Assembly (NCBI GenBank): GCA_036873135.1
Contig: JAPTYO010000014.1
Location: 21,536,952 to 21,600,951 of the forward strand
Length of the DNA stretch: 64,000 nucleotides
Direction: 5' to 3'
Origin: Clarkia xantiana subsp. parviflora
Taxonomy: Eukaryota; Streptophyta; Magnoliopsida; Myrtales; Onagraceae
The position numbers were made by a program, and so were the translations under genes. Positions 55,703-64,000 of the stretch are shown here, piece by piece; the first letter of the stretch is position 1, and every line of letters begins with the position of its first letter. The notes under the pieces were generated by a model. The model saw only the letters and a list, made by a program, of their open reading frames with translations, was not told the DNA's origin and made no database searches.

Positions 55703-56132
55703 GATTAAGTACATTTTCATACCACTTCTTTGCACAGAATCCACTTTTGGTACCACTTCTATTTTTTTGTATACTTTTGGTACCAATGTTTTCAACTTTG
55801 TATCATTTTGGTACCACCGTTAACTTTCCGTCCAAATTGGCCGTTAAGTGGCATGTGCCATGCACGTGACCGCCCTAAACTTTTGAATTTGTTTCAATTT
55901 AGTCCATTTAATGCATCCCTAACTTTTAATTTGTTCAATTTAGCCCTAAAATTTCCAAATCGAACCCTTGACCCAAATTGACATAGCCGGACCTAGCCTA
56001 GGGCTAAGTCCGACCCTAGGTCGGGTTCGCCTGGGTCAGGCGACCCTGGCCCAGGGTCGAACCTAGCCCTAGGCTAGGTCCGGCTGGGTCAATTGGACCT
56101 AGCCCCAATTGACCCTAGGCTATGTCCGGCTG
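55703..56132. mobile_element. One-armed Mutator-type miniature element in the copia remnant
   Basis: The left arm (GGATTAAGTACATTTTCATACC, with CACTTTTGGTACCA and GGCCGTTAAGTGGCATGTGC words) is like 16015-16621. The right arm is missing; instead a stretch rich in CCTAGGCTAGGTCCGGC-like words runs to about 56132. It interrupts the copia reverse transcriptase. Confidence 0.6.
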
Positions 56133-57546
56133 GGTCTATGAAGTAAAATCTGAAACTCACTTCATTGGAGTATGACAGACTTTTTGGAATCAACTAAGAT
56201 GATCATTTGATTGATGATATAGAGCATTATCGAAGAATTGTTGGGAGATTGCTCTACCTAACAATGACTAGACCTGTTAGATCTTATTCAGTCCATTCAT
56301 TAAGTAAATTTGTTCATGCTCCAGAATGTTCTCATTTTGATGTTGCAGTTCGAGTGGTTCGATACATTAAAGAACTGCATGACAATAAATGTTCTTTCCT
56401 TCCAAGAATAAGTTGAATTCAATGAAAGTTTATTGCGACAGTGACTGAGCTACTTGCAAGATGACCCGAAGATTTGTGGCAGGATACTATGTGAAGCTGG
56501 GAGATAGTGTATTATCCTGGAAAGCAAGGAAACAACAACAAAATTTTCAAGTCCAGTGCTGAAGCGGAAATCGAAGTATGTGGATTGTCGTTTCAGAAAC
56601 AGTTTGGATTCGAGAATTGCTCAAATAGCTGAGAATCAATTTGCATGAGCCATTATTGCTGTTATGTGACAACAAAGCGATAATTCAAATTGCTGGAAAT
56701 CCTATGTTTTATGAACGAACAAAGGACATCGAGATCAATTGTCATTTCGTACAAGAAAAAATTCTTGAAGGAGCTGTGATTCCTGGTCACATTGGTACTA
56801 AGGAACAAATCACAAATGTGCTAACGAAGACCTTGTGTAAGAAGCAACACAGCTTTTTGCTTCTTCAATTTAGAGTTCAAAACTTATTCAACAATGCAGA
56901 TGTTAAAGAAGAAGAGTAGATAAGGGTGAATGAATAAGTATAATAATCCTTTTATATTTATAAATAAATTTAGGGTGTTTTATTCACATTTATATTACAA
57001 ATTAGTTATAAGTAGCGGCTTTGTATTCTTCAGCAATTCAATTCACTGAAATCAATATATCAGAGAATAAGGAGATCTTCTACTCCTTAACTCCCATTTT
57101 ATCATTATTTCAGTTTTCTTTATATTTGTATCATCTTAATAATTCTATGTTAGTTTGTATCATTAAAGGATCTATTTATACAAGTTAATAATATACATAT
57201 TACACTTATATATATTATAAAATTAAAAAATAAGAAAATTATTTTTTAATATCTACAGACATGATATTTATAGATAATATCTACTTTAAAAAGATTATGT
57301 ACTTTAAAAATAATAAACATGTACAATACAAATATATTTCATAAGAATCATAACATATCTTTACCAAAAAAAAAATCATAACAGTATTATATAAAATATA
57401 ATATTATCTAAGTTATTATCTGCCGAGCGTCCAGTTGTCTTAAATTTTGCCTGCCGTCCATAATTTAGAAGATCGACGGTGCATGATTTTCGAAGAAAAC
57501 CCTAGACCACCCAATTTAGTCTGCTTCCGGAGTTGAAGAAATTCTT

Positions 57547-57553
57547 TATAAAA
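57547..57553 (+). promoter_or_regulatory. TATA box of eIF5A copy 2
   Basis: TATAAAA 103 bases upstream of the ATG. Confidence 0.8.
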
Positions 57554-57649
57554 TCGTCTCTCCCGCAATCTCCCCATACCTGCTCTGCTAGTTCTCGAAG
57601 CTCAGACTCAACCCAACCCCACCATCTCTAATCAGAGCCAGCAGCAGCT

Positions 57650-59325
57650 ATGTCTGACGAGGAGCACCACTTCGAGGCTAAGGGCGATGCCGGAGCTTCC
57701 AAGACTTACCCGCAGCAGGCCGGTACCATCCGCAAGGGTGGTCACCTTGTCATCAAAGGCCGTCCCTGCAAGGTATTCTTCTATATATCATATATATTTT
57801 GATTTGATGTGAGATCTCGAGCCGATGGTGTGAAGATCAGAGATCTATGTCTCTTACTTGGCTCTGACCTGAGGTCGATTGCAAATTTGGCGGCCTTAAT
57901 AGATTTCCTCTGAAAATGGCGTTATTAGTTGATTAATTATTTCTTAGTCAATTTGATGAATAGATTAGATTTTACCTATGTTAGCTTATATTTTGCATGC
58001 TATCGGACTGGGCATATATTCGATAGTCTAACCTAGATATCAGGTGAATTCGGAGCATTTGGTGAATATTAATTACGTTCTGTGTTCAGTGGATTTTTCA
58101 TCATAGATGCCTATTCTGTATAGCTTTATTTCAAGGGTAATTATTGCCGCTACAACTTTCAGTGTTGACCGGTACCATTTAGAATTTTTCGAATACAATT
58201 CAGTTGTATTCAGATGATTAAATCTTGTGCATATAAGCTTGGCTGGTAGTATGAAACAAGTTTTGTTTGGAAGTTAGGTTAGAGTATCACTGTTCCAGTT
58301 TCCTTGAAACCCTAGTTTGGGTTGCTTGCTTTTCACTGCATTTGTTATGATTGAATTGGATTTGAATCCCGTATCTATCCCATATTCCTGTATCTGTTAC
58401 TTATTACTTTATCATCAATATACTTGAGGAAGATAAAATATGTATGATATTTGTTTCAGGTTGTGGAGGTTTCAACTTCCAAAACCGGGAAGCATGGTCA
58501 TGCTAAGTGTCACTTTGTTGCTATTGATATCTTCAATGGGAAGAAGCTTGAAGATATTGTCCCCTCATCTCACAACTGTGATGTAAGGATATTCTTCTTG
58601 AAATTTTGAATTCAGGGAGACACTTGTGATTCCTTGGCCCTTATTGTAGCATTTGGATATTGTAGGTTCCGCATGTCAACCGTACTGACTACCAGCTGAT
58701 TGACATCTCTGAGGATGGATTTGTAAGGCTTTAGTTTTAATTGACTTGTGAGTAGCTTTTGATGGGTTGAGTACCTTTGTTAATGTGATGAGATTATGCT
58801 TGCTATTCGCAGGTTAGTCTGCTGACTGACAATGGCAGTACCAAGGACGATCTGAGGCTTCCTACTGATGACAGTCTTCTTACACAGGTAACTTCCTTCT
58901 GACCCAGGGAGTTATTGATTTTGTATTTCGTTAGTGTCATGTTCAGTATTGTTGTCTGGAGAAAGCTTTGGCTTTTGATAGGTTAGGTTGTCTGCATATG
59001 TGTGTATTTTGTGCTTTTATTTTCATGTGCAAGAGTTCTAATGCTTTCTTTATTGGCAATATTAATCAAGTGATTTGATATACTCTCCACATGGACCTTT
59101 CTTTTCTTACAATTCATTCCTCACTTATCTGTTATATGATTTTCATGTTTCCTTCTGTACTTTGCAATATTGTCTTTTGTGTTATTTTATGGTGACTATG
59201 TTTGGTTTTGGGTTGAACAGCTCAAGGAGGGATTTGCAGAAGGCAAGGACCTGGTTGTCTCAGTGATGTCTGCAATGGGAGAGGAGCAGATTTGCGCCCT
59301 CAAGGACGTTGGTCCCAGAAACTAG
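57650..59325 (+). CDS. eIF5A: Translation factor eIF5A, copy 2
   Basis: Exons 57650-57772, 58460-58582, 58666-58722, 58813-58887 and 59221-59325, the same structure and the same 160 residues as copy 1, with hypusine site [10 protein letters not shown]. Unlike copy 1 it keeps its longer 3' flank (GTTTGACCAGTTTGAAGTTG onward), so it is the copy with a native 3' end. The intron identity points to recent duplication or gene conversion. Both copies look functional. Confidence 0.96.
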
Positions 59326-59699
59326 TCAGAGGGATTTTAGTTTGCAAATCTTTGGGAGTTGTTGTTTTTGGAGTTTGACCAGTTTGAAGTTGGTTTGAAC
59401 AATTGAGGGGTATGTGTCTCTAAATTAATGGATTATATCATTATATCATGTGATTCTGGTTTTCATTTATCTTGTCTGTGTGTGTCATTGATGAATGAAC
59501 ATGCATTTAAGGCATGCCAAGTTGTTTGTACTGGCGGATGTACTATACTAGATCCATGATGATGGTAGTAAATGAATGGTGCATTTTGAACTCAACTATT
59601 TGTTTGTATACTGATGGAAGCAGTGTTTTAGCACTTAGATTAGTATATGGCCCTCTGCCAGATCAAATGGGTGTTTTAGATCAAGATGTTCACTTTGCT

Positions 59700-62600
59700 C
59701 TAAACTTGTGAGTATCGAACTACAATACCGAACGAATCATCAGGAAGTTGGTAGCCCTTCAGTTCCCCTCTAATAGCCCGTACTGAGTGGACTGTAGTTG
59801 CAACACCAAACACTTCAGAAGACACATTGTTTGTTGTACAATAAAGAATATTGTTTGTTGTTACCTTAACAATATAAACATCGATCCCGAGTTTTGCAAT
59901 CATTGCAGCTTTGTTGATCTTGGTCATCATTCCCACGGTTGTAATTGTATCATGGGCAGACAGTTATTTCCACTGCTTTACAATCACATCAACTTATTCA
60001 CTTCTGTCCAGCCAAAAGATGAGGGATCTAGAAGTGGCTACTACAAACCTTGTTGGTTCCATCTTCCTTCACCGCTTTCATTTCATCAATCAACACGCAA
60101 ATCAAAAGCTTTTACATACAGTAACATAAATTATCAATTAATAAAGGGTTAAGAGGTCTTTTGTTCTATGATGTTTGACAACTTTTGGGTTTTGGTCAAT
60201 GATGTTTTTTTTTACCTAGTTTTGGTACCATATGTTTGCAGATTTTTTCTAGTTTTGGTCTAACCGTTACGTTTCGTCCATTTTTTGACATGTTCAAGTC
60301 ACGTGATCCACTCTAAACTTTAAATTTAGTCCCTCTAATACTTTCTTAACCTTTTTTTTTGTTCAATTTAGTCCCGAAGTTTCAAAATTGACCCCAATTG
60401 GACAATAAGTCCAATTGAATTTTTGAAACTTCGGGACTAAATTGAACCAAAAAAAGGTTAGGAAAGTATTAGAGGGACTAAATTGAACAAAATTGAAAGT
60501 TTAGGGTGGATCACGTGACTTGTACATGTCAAAAAAATGGATGGAATGTAACGGTTATACCAAAACTAGAAAAAATCTGCAAACATATGGTACCAAAACT
60601 AGGTAAAAAAAAACATCATTGACCAAAACCCAAAAGTTGTCAAACATCATGGACCAAAAGACCTGTTAACCCATTAATAAATGAATGCATGCATGAGTAA
60701 AGTGTATGCTCACCAATCTCTCTCAAAAGCACTGCATTTGGTTCAGTGGGTGGCTGATCATATACTCCCAACACATATGTCTTGGTGTTCAGAACATAAT
60801 TCACCAGAAAGTACAAAAAATATCCGCTGAATCCACCGAACTAACAACAACATAATACAGCAGAAAAATGTTGGAGGATACGAGGAAGACCACATATTCA
60901 GGTTTCATATGCTCTGCAAGATATCGTATGACCACATATTCAGGTTTCAATATGGTGCAACCCTAGCAATGTAGTCAAGAAGCAAGATATTTCATAGAGC
61001 CCACACTAACAATTCACTAGACAATTTAAAATCTAGAGGGTCCAAACCAGTGATTGGTCAAGCACGAAGTCTCCATGTAAGACCTGACACAATTTTCAAG
61101 TAAATCAAATCAGTAAGATTTTACTAAGTTTAGTTCTAAAAGCACTTAAATTTAACTTACAGGCACAAAACCAGAACTCAGTGTATTGGCTACTCCTGAC
61201 ACATCAGCTGACATCACATCATCTGTGACAGAAACAAATTATCGTCAAGCGTATTACCGTAAAAGACTGTCTTTCTTAGGATTTTAACATCATTAGAGGC
61301 CACTAACTTTTCTTCCACAAGTTGACCATCCGCATGCAAATGGAGACATTCCGATAGAAGGAATACCCTCTGCAGAGAAATGGATTAAGAACTAAAGAGT
61401 TAGACTACTCCATTCTTAGAAGAGATACATCATACAAGTTACTGAAATTTGAGAATGGCAGACGAATCTTCTCTCTGCTCAGGTACAGTAAAACCACTAG
61501 TAAATGAACTAAGATGCTGTGATTAAGTTTGAATTTTCAGGGTCGAGGAAAACGACACCAATTATTGAGGCAGTGAACATGATATTGGTGATATGTAATT
61601 CAAGCCTAAGAGCAAATAAAATGGGTTTCAAACTTGTGTACTTACGGAGCAATTTCTAGCTTCTGAAGGAAACAGATGCAACTCAGAGATAAAGAGCAGA
61701 AGTTAGCTGCAATGACACCAAGACAGCCAAAAATAAATTTGTGAATCTTGCAAGAGCTCTAACAATATCAAGGTTGAGTTTTGTAACCTGAAAGAGAATA
61801 AAGCTACAAAGTTAAGAACACAATGACCCTAATTTCTACCAGAACAGTATATAAAAACATTTCAAACATGTTCAGTGCATTGTTATGCAAGCAAAAGGGA
61901 AATAAAAATGCAATAGATAGAAGAAAGCTATAAAGGGAAACATTAACAATGCAACAGCAATACGTCACCGATCACAACTTTCTGATATATGATTGATGAC
62001 AATATGATGAAGAGCATTGGGAGAGGAACTTAACCAAAGATTTGAAAAATAAATGCTGGAGTTCCTCAGTAATGTACTCTGAAGAATGTGATATGGAATT
62101 GGAGGCCAATAATTTGTACAATATACTTGATACGAAAAGTCCCTTAACATTGAAAATGTGCAACGTTGGGCATGAAGTCATAATTCGAGTTATCAATACT
62201 CTAAGAGAACTCAAGTAGCAACAATAAAATAAGATAACTAAATAGAAAATAAAATGAGTATCTAGAGAACAGTAGTGAAATCATAAGATCTTTACAGAAA
62301 TGTGGGTGGCAACAAAACCAGCCTTTACAAGAGATGGTCCCAATCCTCCTTTATGAACTTGAGATTTGCTTGCTTGGAAATGGCCGAAAGAGCCCGAGGA
62401 CAAGTCAACATGGAAAGCAGGTCAATTAGTTCGAACAAAGAAGGAGCTTTTTACATACACAAAAGCTAAAGTTATCATCAACCAAGGAACCTGCTCCATG
62501 TACAATAATGAAATTGCTGAGGTCCAATAATTGTTGAGCCCCCAAAGTCATCCAAATTAAGGAAGGGATATCTCTGAATTTATCATCTCTCTTGCTCCAA

Positions 62601-62742
62601 TCCAATCCAATCCAACCCAACAATCTTTGATGAACATGAACCAGAGATCATTGGTTGTCTCAGTCAGCTGAGATGATACAGTCTCGTTTCATCATTAATT
62701 TTGCTCAATTTCAGTTTTGCAGGTAATAGCTGCTCCCCCTGC
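59700..62742 (-). pseudogene. Isopentenyl phosphate kinase pseudogene (introns retained)
   Basis: Minus-strand exons follow the family order: GGAAITCKTEIE (near 62735), NFIIVHGAG (62480-62510), SFGHFQASKSQVHKGGL and KAGFVATHISV (62290-62400), VTKLNLDIVRALAR (61738-61790), EGIPSIGMSPFACGWST (61318-61375), DVSGVANTLSSGFVPV (61160-61235), LHGDFVLDQS (near 61060), KPEYVVFL (60880-60960), VLGVYDQPPTEPNAVLLREI (60712-60790) and AAMIAKLGIDVYIVK to the stop (59700-59960). The family phosphorylates isopentenyl phosphate in isoprenoid metabolism. A TGA before LRQ, frameshifts near 62570 and 62715, an insertion in the last exon and a missing first exon mark it as a pseudogene. Confidence 0.85.
60146..60672. 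mobile_element. Mutator-type miniature element within the IPK pseudogene
   Basis: GGGTTAAGAGGTCTTTTG / CAAAAGACCTGTTAACCC ends, arms pairing almost to the centre, perfect 9-bp target duplication ATTAATAAA (60137-60145 and 60673-60681). It lies between the last recognisable exons, probably in an intron. Related to 16015-16621. Confidence 0.93.
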
Positions 62743-63225
62743 CTGAAACATTATTACTCAATAAAAAGTGGTAAATAATCATCCAGCAGGCAGCAGAAAA
62801 TGAAAGATAAAGTGAACCTTCCAAGATATAGCATCAGATTCTGCATAAATTAGTATAAAAGCAGCCAAACTGCAGAGCATAGGTTAGTTAGCAAGCAAGA
62901 GTTAGTGGGGGCAGTAAAGTAAGGTTATGAAAGCGAAGTTAATGATGCTCTCTGGTCTGGATGGGGAGCTAATACAAACTTGTAGATGAACATATATAAA
63001 AAGGACGGATGAAGAACAATAGCAGCAGGTGAGAGTAAACCAACGAATCTTTTTTATTTTATTTTCCCCCGAAATCTTGTCGTTGAATAATTTTTGTTTT
63101 TTTGGCCATATGTTGAATGAATGAACTAGTTGAAGAAAATGTGCAAAAAAAAAAAACTAATTGAAGAAAAGAATTCCAACGTCTTGCTTATATTAATTCG
63201 TATTATATTGCATTCAAAACAAGCA
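62743..63225. other. No gene seen
   Basis: Between the IPK pseudogene and the tRNA. The missing first IPK exon was not recognised here. Confidence 0.45.
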
Positions 63226-63242
63226 GCTGGAGTAGCTCAGTT

Positions 63243-63275
<33 letters not shown>

Positions 63276-63299
63276 AAGGTTCAACCCCTTCCTCTAGCG
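63226..63299 (+). tRNA. tRNA-Asn (anticodon GUU)
   Basis: 74 nt. Acceptor GCTGGAG pairs with CTCTAGC (one G-T pair), discriminator G at 63299. The D arm holds TAGCTCAGTTGGTTAGAGC, the anticodon stem TGTGG/CCACA has loop CTGTTAA (GTT at 63260-63262), and the T arm holds GGTTCAACCCC. No intron, no encoded CCA. Confidence 0.95.
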
Positions 63300-63624
63300 T
63301 ATTAATTTTTTTGTTTTCATTTCGTGAATTGGTATCATACAGCCCGCCCCATTTCGATCAAATGAACGTGAAAAATAAATGAATTTTGATATTTCCAAAC
63401 ATTGTTTGTTATCTCTCAATTTTCCAAAATTAGCCTTCGTCTTCTCTATCCTCACTTTGCTAAGTTCTCATTGTCCGGCCTTCTCCCATCTGCTTTAGTT
63501 TAAATGAGTGAACCACATTGAAATGAATACGTGTCTCCTTTAATCATGAGACCTCAATTCTTCCATTTTCTTCCCCATTCCGTCTCTTGGAGACAGACGA
63601 TCGAAAAAGCCAAGTAGCCAAGCC

Positions 63625-64000
63625 ATGGCAATTACAAAGAAGGATTCAGATATATCAAAGACACAGTACGAGGTGTTTTTGAGCTTCAGAGGCCCCGATA
63701 CTCGTCAGGGCTTCACCGACGTCCTTTACGATCATCTTAAAGAAAGCGGAATCCAAGTGTTTAGGGATGACGACGAGCTTGCCATCGGCGACAACATCGA
63801 GTTGATCTTGGAAGCCCTTGAAAACTCAAAGATTTGCGTCCCTATATTCTCAAAGTCATTCGCTTCTAGTGCTTGGTGTCTCCGCGAAGTTGCAAAAATG
63901 GTGGAGCTCAACAAAGACATCGTCCCCGTCTTCTATGACGTCACACCTGACGATGTTAAGCTCAAAACCTCCTTATATCTTCATCAACTGATGGAGCAGC
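63625..64000 (+). CDS. TIR-domain (TIR-NLR-type) resistance protein, 5' part
   Basis: The ATG at 63625 opens a frame that runs off the window (125 codons visible). After a short start (MAITKKDSDISKTQ) comes a TIR domain: YEVFLSFRGPDTRQGFTDVL, IQVFRDDDELAIGDNI, LEALENSKICVPIFSKSFAS, SAWCLREVAKM and IVPVFYDVTPDDV. The glutamate typical of TIR NADase catalysis aligns with the CLREV segment. Such domains cleave NAD+ in plant immune signalling. NBS and LRR exons would follow outside the window, so a TIR-only protein cannot be excluded. Confidence 0.9.
   Translation, partial: MAITKKDSDISKTQYEVFLSFRGPDTRQGFTDVLYDHLKESGIQVFRDDDELAIGDNIELILEALENSKICVPIFSKSFASSAWCLREVAKMVELNKDIVPVFYDVTPDDVKLKTSLYLHQLMEQ

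Larger units (their letters stand above)
50607..57150 (+). mobile_element. Decayed Ty1/copia remnant, split by a gypsy element
   Basis: The left part (50607-51546) starts within the pre-integrase finger (NNLSNVQDCMICPM) and encodes integrase (VHMDLWGPYL, VDDCALTTW, RSDNGTEF). The right part (54964-56930) encodes broken reverse transcriptase ([20 protein letters not shown]), GRLLYLTMTRP and RNase H (CDNKAIIQIAGNPMFYERTK). Gag, protease and the 5' LTR are missing. Stops and shifts are frequent. The sequence from about 56931 to 57150 may be 3' LTR. It joins eIF5A copy 1 directly. It belongs to a different family from the MinE copia. Confidence 0.85.
57439..59384 (+). repeat. Second copy of the duplicated eIF5A segment (first at 48678-50606)
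   Basis: Promoter, exons and introns align base by base with 48678-50606. They differ only by scattered substitutions and a few small indels (for example an extra GCCGAT-like insertion in intron 1). The offset is about 8.76 kb. Weaker similarity extends upstream (57150-57365 with 47560-47920). Confidence 0.95.

Noticed and set aside
59514..60152. Plus-strand frames at 59514-59711 and 59787-60152
   Set aside because: Antisense to the last exons of the IPK pseudogene or without any resemblance.

Overview
This is a 64 kb piece of a flowering-plant nuclear genome. The support is intron-bearing genes with GT-AG splice sites, a nuclear tRNA-Asn, a P-class PPR gene, a plastid-division MinE gene and the start of a TIR-type resistance gene. 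TIR-NLR genes are absent from grasses, so a eudicot is most likely. I cannot name the species from sequence alone.

Layout. 1-1.4 kb: a STIG1-like cysteine-rich peptide gene on the minus strand. 1.4-14.2 kb: one large CACTA-type DNA transposon with matching 3-bp target duplications. It has collected a hAT miniature element, a 108-bp minisatellite, a Helitron nested in a Helitron, a captured three-exon piece of NADP-malic enzyme, and a young LTR element that encodes only Gag and protease. 15-18.5 kb: a decayed copia gag split by a Mutator-type miniature element, then a 14-3-3 pseudogene. 18.5-23 kb: mostly AT-rich sequence. 23.3-24.6 kb: a plasmodesmal callose-binding (X8) protein gene. 25-34.4 kb: miniature elements, a minus-strand Helitron carrying an internal tandem duplication, and a frameshifted FAR1/MULE-type transposase-like gene. 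34.7-46.7 kb: a gene-rich stretch with a PPR gene, a kinase-less GUB_WAK extracellular protein, plastid MinE and RPA3. MinE is split by an intact, apparently brand-new Ty1/copia element with identical LTRs. MinE and RPA3 diverge from a shared 350-bp promoter. 48.7-59.3 kb: two almost identical eIF5A genes about 8.76 kb apart, separated by a copia remnant that itself contains an internally deleted Ty3/gypsy element. 59.7-62.7 kb: an isopentenyl phosphate kinase pseudogene with introns. 63.2-64 kb: tRNA-Asn(GUU) and the first exon of a TIR gene running off the window.

The most notable points are the copia insertion 24 codons before the end of plastid MinE, the nested CACTA with a captured malic-enzyme fragment, the recent eIF5A duplication whose copies have different flanking elements, and the Gag-protease-only LTR element whose start codon directly follows the tRNA primer site. 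Splice sites, element ends and target duplications were read by eye. No alignment or database search was run.
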